NCBI GenBank assembly: GCA_963989385.1
Contig: OZ022498.1
Coordinates: forward strand, 2,053,501 to 2,117,500
DNA from: Ctena decussata
Lineage: Eukaryota; Mollusca; Bivalvia; Lucinida; Lucinidae
Direction: 5' to 3'
DNA: 64,000 nt
Positions 53,522 to 62,639 of this stretch are shown here, one piece after another. Within the stretch, counting starts at the first letter, position 1, and every line of letters starts with the position of its first letter. The notes under the pieces were generated by a model. The model saw nothing but the letters and a program-made list of their open reading frames with translations, was not told the origin of the DNA and made no database searches. A program made the position numbers and the translations under genes.

Positions 53522-55324
53522 GCTCCAGATAAGAAGGGGTAACAGGAATAATTTAGGGATAATTTTCCTCATTTTTATGCCCCCAACTTCGGAGAAGTTG
53601 AGGGGGCATATTGGTTTGGGCCTGTCCGTCCGTCTGTCTGTCCGTCCGTCCGTCTGTCCGTCTGTCCGTAACGCCTTTTGGCAGCTGGGAAACTCAAGAA
53701 CTGCTTATGCTAGGATGTTGAAATTTTATATGTGGCATGTACTTGAAAAATAAGCGGACCCGTATTTTTTCTTTTTTCCGCCCGTCATGTATTTCCAGAG
53801 TTATGCCCCTTTTTCAACTTAGTCTATCGAACCTTGTGAACAAAATATCTCAAGAACCCCTGATGCTAGGATCATGATTTTTTGCAGGATGACATTGCCC
53901 AAGGTGTAGATGACCTGATTAACTTTTGGAAAAAATTAGGGAATTTTTGACCGAGTTATGCCCCTTTTTTGACTTAGTGCATTGTAAGCCTATGGAACCT
54001 TGTGAACAAAATATCTCAAAAATCCCTGATGCTAGGATCATGAGGTTTTGCAGGATGACAATGCCCAAGGTGTAGATGACCTGATTAACTTTTGAAAGAA
54101 ATTTGTGAATTTTTGACCGAGTTATGCCCCTTTTCGACTTAGTGCATTGTAAGCCTATGGAACCTTGTGAACAAAATATCTCAAGAACCCCTAATGCTAG
54201 GATCATGAATTTTTGCAGGAAGATATTGCCCAAGGTGTAGACGACCTGATTAACTTTTGAAATAAATTGGTGAATTTTTGATCGAGTTATGCCCCCTTTT
54301 TGACTTAGTGCATTGTAAGCCTATGGAACCTTGTGAACAAAATATCTCGAGGACCCCTGGTGCTATGATCATGATTTTTTGCAGGAAGACATTGCCTGAG
54401 GTGTAGATGACCTGATTAACTTTTGAACAAAACTGGTGAATTTTTGACTGAGTTATTCTCCTTTTTTGACTTAGTGCATTGAAGCCTATGGTACAAAGGT
54501 ATCCTTACATACGGTCAAGAACCATATCAGATAGGAACTTGAAATCTTGTATGCTGCATGAACATGAAAAATAACCGAACCTGTATATTTTTTCCTCTGC
54601 CGGTCTCGTCATTTAGGAGTTATGCCCCTGTTTCGACTTCGTCATTTTATATAGGAACAACCTTGTGAACAAAATATCTGAAGAACAGCATAAGCTAGGG
54701 CCCTGATACTTGGCATACAGTTACAGATTAGGGTGCCCATGACCTGATTAACTTTTGAGCCTATTTCGTAAATTTTTGGTTGAGTTATTCCCCTTTTTCA
54801 GACATAGGCATTTTGTATAGGAACAAGCTTGTGAACAAATATCTGAAGAACCGCATAAGCTAGGATCCTTATATTTGGCATGCAGGTTAGGACCAAGGTA
54901 TAGATAACCTGATTAACTTAAGAGCCCATTTTATAAATGTTTGACAGAATTTTCTCATTTTCGGACATAGGCATTTTGTATACAAAGACGCTATATGAAT
55001 AAGTTCGTGAACAAAATATCTGAAGAACCACTAAGCTATGTTCCTTATATTTGGCATACAGTTACAAGCTATGATGTAGATGAACCAATTAAACCCTTTT
55101 CTGACTTAAACATTATGGGATGAGCCTTCTTTAGAGGCAAGCATATGGTTGGGGGCATAGTGTTTCATAAACACATTTTCTAGTTTCATTAAAACATACA
55201 TTTGACCCCTCTGAAGAAACGTCTCACCGAGACGGTTCTAATGAGGGGTCACAATATATGTTTTCCATGAGATATAAGAAAAATTATCTCTGAATTATCC
55301 ATGTTACCCCTTCTTATCTGGAGC
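53522..55324. mobile_element. MITE (GCTCCAGATAAGAAGG ends) split by a Helentron-like element
   Basis: GCTCCAGATAAGAAGGGGTAA at 53522 is matched by TTACCCCTTCTTATCTGGAGC ending at 55324. Removing 53577-55183 leaves a roughly 196 bp palindromic MITE like that at 26258-26458. Confidence 0.8.
53577..55183 (+). mobile_element. Helentron-like element 3 (same family as 23681-26137)
   Basis: Starts T|ATGCCCCCAACTTCGG, hairpin, (GTCC/GTCT)n. Units share GTGTAGATGACCTGATTAAC and become more diverged toward the 3' end. It ends GGGGGCATAG, GTGTTTCATAAACAC and ATTTTCTAG|T. The interrupted MITE fixes both ends to the base. Confidence 0.85.
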
Positions 55325-55532
55325 TTTGTGACATTCTCGGAAGCATAAGCTTTAGTCAAGTTTTGTGGTTTAGCTCTGTTTGTGACAATGCACAGGCAGG
55401 GGAGACATGGCCATTCACAGAACTTTTATACATGTATTTTGTGAAATTTTGTAACTTAAAATTTCACAAATAAAACTTGTGAATAGTCCCTAACTTACTT
55501 TAATCTCTGTTATGGTGCTGTTATATTTTTAG
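55325..55532. other. Intron or intergenic sequence before the ABHD14 exon
   Basis: Ends in a pyrimidine-rich stretch and AG acceptor at 55531-55532. A short inverted pair, TTTTGTGAAATTTTGT / AAAATTTCACAAA, lies at about 55438-55470. Confidence 0.5.
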
Positions 55533-55735
55533 GCATATCCATACTTGTTATTGTGGGATATAAATACTCTGATCAACTACGAGGAGCGGTTACTAGAACT
55601 GACATGGCCGAACCAGTAAAGAAGGCAAACACTGAACCAGTAAAGAAGGCAAACACTGAGCCAGCGAAGGATTCCTCTGAGTATGATAAAGTGCCTGTGA
55701 AAGAAGCAACCCTGAAAATACAGGTGGACAGTAAG
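55533..55735 (+). CDS. ABHD14: ABHD14-like hydrolase, internal exon with membrane anchor
   Basis: An AG acceptor precedes 55533 and the donor GTGAGT follows 55735. Read with one base from the previous exon, the frame gives (G)ISILVIVGYKYSDQ, which looks like the end of an N-terminal membrane segment. It is followed by a hydrophilic linker with EPVKKANT repeated two and a half times, and LKIQVDSK, which resembles the start of the hydrolase fold (compare TIQV in ABHD14B). The exon ends in phase 0 and joins the next exon in frame. ABHD14A proteins have an N-terminal anchor (established). The first exon was not found upstream. Confidence 0.75.
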
Positions 55736-57048
55736 GTGAGTTGGAGCTCGAGATACCGTATTCCACCTAATTAGCCCACATACTCCTACAAGCACACATT
55801 ATGGTAATTTTTAGGCATATGACTATAGGTTCACATATCTTTACTGGTCTATCTCTTTTTTTGCTAGTTTGCAAAGAGCTTAAAAATGCTACAGAATCTT
55901 TCATTTTTCGTTTGTAAAACTTCTCTGTCTGTCTATGACAATCATTTAAGCAGCTTTTCTGCGACATGTATGTTTTCTTCAATATATAATAAATCATTGA
56001 CGTGTGCTTATAAGAAAGAAAATTAACTGCAGATATTTGTCTTTATTTTGCAAAGTTAAGTTCACAGGGTGCTAAAAGGGTAGATTATGGTAGAGCAGGG
56101 TATTTGTTTGATTATGAGATGGGATGTTCACTTCCAAAATAGTCCCAAAAATCTAGATCCATCTTATAGGATTGGGATTGTTTTAGTAGGGAAAACCCCA
56201 TCTTATAAGAGAATTTCATAAGACTGATTTAGATATTTAGATGGATGGCTGGACTTGTGATTTTAAGTCCTTTTTAACAGTATTTCAGTCATATCAGGAT
56301 GATACAAGGATGATAATGAAAGGATGTTTGCATTGGAACTCCATTTACAGTTGAAAAGATTCCCTCCTCCAGCCGATCTTGAACCTGCAAACGCCACATC
56401 AGCAGCCAGCGCTTACAGTATGAACTGAGCTTTTGTAGGTGTAAGTAAGGTACCATACTAATCCTAATAAATACCCCCACTGTGAAAAATGCATCTCTGT
56501 TGGAAAATAATATGAGTCCTGATACGAGAAAACCAGCAAAGTGGTGTGTGCCCAGAGCAGTCTCAGATAAGTCTGAGCAATCTTGGCTGTCCACATGGAT
56601 ATAGCTTAGACCCTTAGCTACCCTTTAAGCACTTAGGAAAGAGTCTGATGGGACTTGGTGGCTGCCCAGGCTGATCTGAGTCTGCGCCTGGTGCACAGCC
56701 ACTTTGTTGGTTTTCTTGTGTCACAGCTCATATATGTTCTACTGACATACTAAAAGTGGAAAATTCCACACATAAAATTCTCAGATACCTGTTTTGTTTA
56801 CAATTTATACATGTATGAATCAAACTAAGTTTCCAGGAGTTGTAATTCCTGTCTATGATATTCTGTCTTGAACTCAAATTTACTTGATTATGTTTTGTAC
56901 TTCAAAACTCAGATGGTTATGAAAATACATGCATCACCATTTGTAGGCAAAACAACATACTAAGTGCCTTTGATGTGACTCTGTTTATTATTATATGATA
57001 TTGATTCCTTTATTTATTATTTTATGATATTGATATTGTTATTTTCAG
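55736..57048 (+). other. ABHD14 intron
   Basis: GTGAGT to TTTCAG, 1313 bp. It holds a MITE A copy (56514-56730) and a fragment of the CCATATTAATCC MITE (about 56452-56480); the rest is unremarkable. Confidence 0.75.
56514..56730. mobile_element. MITE family A, copy 4 (intronic)
   Basis: GAGTCCTGATACGAGAAAAC to TGTGTCACAGCTC, flanked by ATAT as in copy 3. Confidence 0.8.
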
Positions 57049-57214
57049 GATGTTACAGTCTTCTACAGACAGGCAGAGCCTGATGTGTGCAGTTTGGATG
57101 TGTTATTCCTTCATGGACAAATGTTTAAATCTGAAACCTGGGTCACAGATCCTATGTGGTCTTTGCAGATTTTGTCAAAACTTGGTTATAATGCTGTAGC
57201 CATTGATTTACCAG
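57049..57214 (+). CDS. ABHD14: ABHD14-like hydrolase, exon with HG oxyanion motif
   Basis: TTTTCAG precedes 57049 and GTATAG follows 57214. The 55 codons start in phase 0 and end in phase 1. The peptide contains VFYRQAEP, DVLFLHG (the HG of the oxyanion hole), FKSETW, LGYNAVAIDLPG. This is the conserved N-terminal third of ABHD14A/B, an alpha/beta hydrolase family; human ABHD14B has reported lysine-deacetylase activity. The nucleophile Ser, acid and His lie in later exons not present in the remaining 6.8 kb, so the next intron is long or leaves the window. Confidence 0.9.
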
Positions 57215-57321
57215 GTATAGTTTTGATTATTGTTTTAACCATACAGGCCAGTCCCATTTTATAGTATACCATATTTGTGCCAGCTCCTGCCAGTTCTAAA
57301 TACATGTACATAACACTAGAA

Positions 57322-57695
57322 TACCATATTAATCCTAATAAATGCTCTTGCTCTAATAAATGCCCCCAGTCTCTTTTCCGTAAATAATGTTATATTAAAT
57401 TCAAGTTGCATGAATTCCTCTTTGCTTCTCTGGATAAGGTAGTTCTTTGAAATGGGGTCTACTCTTAAAGGAAAGAATTTGCTGCTAGAGGAGCAAATTC
57501 TTTGCTTTAAGAGCTGACCCCAACTGAGAAGGGAGGGAAAAAAACAGAATTGCTTCATCTTAAGTATTCCAATCACCTTTATATTGTTCATTAGATATTT
57601 TGGCAGAGGCTGATTATACTAAACTTTAGGCTCTAAATAGCGCCCTGCTTTCGCAAAATGCAATGCCTCTGGGGTTTTTAATAGGATTAATACAG
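57322..57695. mobile_element. CCATATTAATCC MITE, intronic copy
   Basis: TACCATATTAATCCTAATAA at the left and TTAATAGGATTAATACAGTA at the right. The interior includes a GAGCAAATTC/GAATTTGCTGCTAGAGG hairpin shared by all copies. Confidence 0.65.
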
Positions 57696-57747
57696 TAGAT
57701 TTGATAGGGGAGGTATAATCAAAGCATTGTTTAGGGGCTTCTGTTTG

Positions 57748-58425
57748 CCATATTAATCCTATTAAACACTCAGGGTATGTTGCATTTTACAAAAGGGGAT
57801 GTTATTTAGAGCCTAAAGTGTAGTAAATCAGCCACTGCCAAAATACTTTTAGTTAACTGTTAAGGTGAATGGATATACTTGCAGTGGAAGCAACTCTACT
57901 ATGTTTTTCCTTCATTCTTTGTAGGGGTCAACTCTTAAAAGAAATTGTTCCTCTAGGAGCAAATTATTTCCTTTAAGAGTTAAGCCCCATTTCAAAGAAC
58001 TACCTCATCCAAAGAAGCAAATAGGAATTCATGCAAGTTAATAAACATATTATTTTCAGAAAAGAAGCAGGGGCTGTTTATTAGAGCAGGGGTATTTATT
58101 ATCAGTGTTCTCCCCAGAAATTTCAGAAAGCATGTCGCTTTTAATACAAAAACCGGATTTTGACTTGTTGATCAATTTTTAAAATCCTTAATATGGCAAT
58201 ACTTTGTCAAAATTAGCATAAATATACATTATACATAGTTCATTGATGTTCCTTAATGCATTTAAAACAGCTTTACTGGCTAAGGATTGAAAATATCAGC
58301 ATTTTTATCAATTTTCAACGGAAATTAAGGCATGTTGCAAAGGCAATTTTAAGAGGAAGGCATGTTGCAAGCGACATGCCTTAATGGTCTGGGGAGATCA
58401 CTGTTTATTATGATTGAAATGGTAT
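57748..58425. mobile_element. CCATATTAATCC MITE split by a hAT MITE
   Basis: GCCATATTAATCCTATTAAA on the left; the right end (TTTATTATGATTGAAATGGTA) is displaced by the 58103-58403 insertion. Confidence 0.65.
58095..58411. mobile_element. hAT-type MITE with 8 bp target duplication
   Basis: TTTATTAT at 58095-58102 and 58404-58411 bounds a 301 bp element with ends CAGTGTTCTCCCCAGA and TCTGGGGAGATCACTG. Eight-bp duplications and CA..G-type ends are characteristic of hAT transposons. An inner GGCATGTTGCAA repeat lies near the right end. No transposase. Confidence 0.85.
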
Positions 58426-58770
58426 TTTGATATTTGCCCCCTAATTCGAGGTATAGCTGTGGAATATTGTAAAACTCAATTTGCCATGCCATGAAACAAC
58501 AATGCAGTTTCAGCTGGGCCAGCAGATTTGTGCAGACTGATCAGGGCCTTGGCCGTTTGTTATATACTGTATTATTCCTGAAAAAATGCCCCGGGACATT
58601 GCATTTTAGGACAGGGGCACATTATTTTGAGCCTTATTTGTAGCAAATCAGCCACTGCCAAAATACCTCTGATAAACAGTATTAATGTGAATGGGTATAC
58701 TTTCGGAGGAAGCAGCTCTACTGTCTTTGCCTTCCTTCTGAGTAGGAATGGGGTCAGTTCTGGAAGGAAG

Positions 58771-59043
58771 GCCGGGCCGCGTAGCGCAATCGGTAGGGCA
58801 CCTGACTCATTAGTCAGAGGTCCTGGGTTCGAAACCCGGTCTGGCCACATACTTTCGTTTCTCGTTCTGCTGATTCAAGAAGGGTAGTTGTCAGTTACTG
58901 GCGAAAGTATGTGCACTTAGTACTGGTTAACCACTTAAGAGGTCTAAGCCTGCCCAGGAATAGTGTGGTTAGGTTAACTGACCGTCCCGACATGACCATA
59001 GCTGTTTACCGTGGACGTTAAGCATCAAATCAATCAATCAATC
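58771..59043 (+). mobile_element. tRNA-derived SINE, second copy
   Basis: Head GCCGGGCCGCGTAGCGCAAT with GGTTCGAAACC B box and a CAT-like anticodon triplet; body GGTCTAAGCCTGCCCAGGAA; tail (AATC)n. Flanks TGGAAGGAA and TTGAAGGAA form a 9 bp duplication with one mismatch. It sits inside a CCATATTAATCC-type repeat (about 58570-59200). Confidence 0.85.
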
Positions 59044-59214
59044 TTGAAGGAAAAAAAACTTGCTGCTGTAATAGCAAATTCTTTCCTTTAACGGTAGACC
59101 CCATTACAGAGAACTACCTTAATCAGCAAAGTAAACAGACATTTATGCAAGTTTATATAACATTATTTTCAGAAAAGAAGCGTGGGGCATTTATAAGAGC
59201 AGGGGCGTTGAACA

Positions 59215-59513
59215 CATCCATGTCAACTGGTCCAAGTTTTTTTTCCTAAAGCATGAGCAGTCCTAAAGAATGAACAATCTAATAGGTCAAGGGGATCTAC
59301 TGTACAGTATGAGCAGTCCTAAAGAATGAACAATCTAATAGGTCAAGGGGATCTACTGTACAGTATGAGCAGTCCTAAAGAATGAACAATCTAATAGGTC
59401 AAGGGGATCTACTGTACAGTTGATCCCCTTTACCTATTAGATTGTTCATTCTTTAGGACTGCTCATGCTTTAGGAAAAAAACTTGGACCAGTTGACATGG
59501 ATGTACTCTGCAG
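59215..59513. repeat. Inverted repeat with an internal 56 bp tandem triplication
   Basis: CATCCATGTCAACTGGTCCA and its complement form the outer arms. The left arm contains three identical-looking 56 bp units (GAGCAGTCCTAAAGAATGAA at 59255, 59311, 59367). The right arm has only one inverted copy. Confidence 0.8.
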
Positions 59514-59705
59514 TCAAACTTGCTTTAAGGGCACTAACAACATCTTTTGCATACCCTCTGCATAATGAGGCATTCGGATATCGTCAGCTCATCAAGGTTA
59601 ATTTCACACTGTGAGCACTCGCCATATGCGCAAGCTAAATTGACTCTTACTAATTTAAAGGTAGGTTCCTGTACTAGTGATAACAATTATGTCCACAAAA
59701 TAATT

Positions 59706-62139
59706 ATACCCCCGCTTTGAAAAAGTGGGGGGTATACTGGTTTACATCTGTCCGTCCGTCCCTCCGTCCCTCCGTCCGTCCCTCCGTCCGTCCTTCCGTC
59801 CGTCCCCTTTTAATCAAATTTTTCGTCAAAGATTTCACCACAACCATACAAGCTAGAATGGTCATATTTGGCATACAGGTTGATGACAATGTGTTGTATC
59901 GTGGGATTGAGAACCAACCTTCTCCTGCTTATTCTTTCCTTTATTTGTCCATTTTTCTTTATTTCCATACTTCGAGTAATGAAATTTTTCGTCAAAGATT
60001 TCTCAACAATCATTCAAGCTAGAATGGTCATATTTGGCATACAGGTTGATGACGGTGTGTTGTATCGTGGGATTGCAAACCAGCGTCCTCCTGCTTATTC
60101 GTCCGTGTATTTGTCCAATTTTCTTACTTTCCATACTTCGAATAATGAAATTTTTTGTCAAAGATTTCTCAACAACCATTCAAGCTAGAGTGGTCATATT
60201 TGGCATACAGGTTGATGACGACATGTTGTATCGTGGGATTGAGAACCAGCCTTCTCCTGCTTATTCTTTCGTTTATTAGTCCACTTTTCTTTATTTCCAT
60301 ACTTCGAATAATGAATTTTTTTGTCAAAGATTTCTCAGCAACCATTCAAGCTAGAGTGGTCATATTTGGCATACAGGTTGATGACGGTGTGTTGTATCGT
60401 GGGATTGCAAACCAGCGTCCTCCTGCTTATTCTTTCGTGTATTTGTCCAATTTTCTTACTTTCCATACTTTGAATAATGAAATTTTTCGTCAAAGATTTC
60501 TCCACAACTGTGTAAGATAGAGTAGTCATATTTGGTTTGCAGGTTGATAACAATGTGTTGTATCGTGGGATTGCAAACCAGCCTTCTCCTGCTTATTCTT
60601 CCCTGTATTTGTCCGATTTTCTTTCTTTCCATACTTTGAATAATGCAGTTTTTTGGCAAAGATTTTTGTGCAACCATGCAAGCTAGAGTAGTCGTATTTG
60701 GTATGCAGGTTAATGACAACTTATTGTAGTGTGGGATTGAGAATCAGCCGTCTCCCGCATATGCATCCCTTTATTTGTCTGATTTTCTTTCTCTACATTG
60801 AATACCTGGTAATGCAATAATTTTTTTGTAAAAGATTTCACAGCAACTCTTCAAGGTAGAATGTTCATATTTGGTGTACAGATTGTAAACAACTTATTGT
60901 ATAGTGGGATTCAACCCAGCTGTATCTGGCATATTCTTCCATTTATTTGTTTTATTTTCTTTCTCTCTTTACATTGAATCATGCAATTTTTGTAAAAGAT
61001 TTCACAGTAGCCCTTCAAGGTAGAATGTTCATATTTGGTATACAGATTGATCACGACTTATTGTATTGTGGGATTGCAAACCAGCCATATCTGGCATATT
61101 CCTCCCTGTATTTCTCCGATTTTCTTTCTCTCCATATTTTGAAGAATGACTTTTTTGTCAAAGGTTTCTAAGCAGCCATTGCAAGTTAGGAGAGGGATAT
61201 TTTGTTTGCAGGTTGATGATAAATGTTGTATTGTGGGATCGAGAACCAGCCTTCTCCTGTTTATTCTTCTGGATATTTTTCCAGTTTTTCTTTCTCTCCT
61301 TACTGAGAATGATGCAATTTTTCGTAACAAATTTCACAGCATCCTTTCAAGTTTGAATCTTCAAATTTGGTATACAGATTGATAAAGACTTATGTCTTAC
61401 ATGTATTTATTAATTTTTCTATCTGTCTTTGTGAAATCATTTTATTCCGTATTACGTATACATAGAAAGGGATTTATTGATATTCGGTATACATGTTGAC
61501 AATGAGTTCTCTCTCTCTATACCTAATGTAACGAAAATAACACTATTTGATTAAAGGTAGGTTCCTGTACTTTGGAATGCATCATAATTTTGATGATCTT
61601 TCATCCAAGTTGTTGGAAAGCACTTATAAAAGGGAATTAATAAGTTTCACTTAAAAGTGTAAATCAAATAATATTAGAAAAGTTGTTTTGCAAGGGATTT
61701 CCTAACTCTGCTTCGCACACCAGTTAGCGCTATTTTTAGTTCGCTCCAAAAATAGATAACACAGCTGAGGCCATGCTGCATTGCATTTTGGGATAGTTTT
61801 AACCCATCCACCATGCCAGGAGCTCTAGGAGAGCTCACGACAAGGGAAATATGACCTTTGGAGAATGGCATCAGAAATCACGCACTTATAGACATAATAA
61901 ACATAGTTATTTTTAGAACTGGAATTCCAACGAAAGAAAATAAAACAAAAGGGAAAACAACTATTTTCTTCAACATCTGACGAGTTTCTCAGTAGCAACA
62001 AATTCAGAAAAATAAGAGAATTCAATACTGCTCAGAAAAAGACGAAATTATTTTGTGGACATAATTGTTATCGCTAGTACACGAACCTACCTTTAAAGCA
62101 CTTAAGCGGGGGTATAGTCGGATTCTCCGACAGTTCTAG
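59706..62139 (+). mobile_element. Helentron-like element 4 with 166 bp array
   Basis: Starts T|ATACCCCCGCTTTG with a hairpin to GGGGGGTAT, (GTCC)n, then units of 166 bp (GTCAAAGATT at 59825, 59991, 60157). It ends GCGGGGGTATA, a GTCGGATTCTCCGAC hairpin and AGTTCTAG|T. The interrupted MITE fixes both ends. The array decays 3'-ward and contains a nested TTAA MITE at 61555-62092. Confidence 0.85.
61551..62096. mobile_element. TTAA-flanked MITE (AGGTAGG ends), nested copy
   Basis: TTAA at 61551-61554 and 62093-62096, element 61555-62092, same orientation as the 9020-9557 copy and opposite to the split copy that surrounds it. It is the youngest of the three layers here. Confidence 0.85.
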
Positions 62140-62639
62140 TTTCGTCTTTTTCTGAGCAGTATTGAATTCTCTTATTTTTCTGAATTTGTTGCCACTGAGA
62201 AACTCGTCAGATGTTGAAGAAAATAGTCGTTTTCCCTTTTGGTTTATTTTCTTTCGTTGGAATTCCAGTTCTAAAAATAACTATGTTTATTATGTCTATA
62301 AGTGCGGGATTTCTGATGCCATTCTCCAAAGGTCAATTTTCCCTTGTCGTGAGCTCTCCTAGAGGTCCTGGCATGGTGGATGGGTTAAAACTATCCCAAA
62401 ATGCAATGCAGCATGACCTCAGCTGCGTGATCTATTTTTGGCGCGAACTAAAAATAGCGCTAACTGGTGTGCGAAGCAGAGTTGGGAAATCCCTTGCAAA
62501 ACAGTTTTTCTAATATTTTTTTGATTTACACTTTTTAGTGAAACTTATTCATTCCCTTTTATAAGTGCTTTCAAACAACTTGGATGAAAGATCATCAAAT
62601 TTATGATGCATTCCAAAGTACAGGAACCTACCTTTAAAT

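Larger units (their letters stand above)
59655..62637. mobile_element. TTAA-flanked MITE (AGGTAGG ends), split copy
   Basis: TTAA at 59655-59658 and 62634-62637. The left piece 59659-59705 and the right piece 62140-62633 join to an inverted full-length copy of the family at 9020-9557. It is interrupted by the Helentron-like element 59706-62139. Confidence 0.85.

Noticed and set aside
58771..58850. tRNA gene
   Set aside because: The tRNA-like head has a non-canonical anticodon loop and is followed by a conserved SINE body, tail and target duplication; the same holds at 40480-40553.
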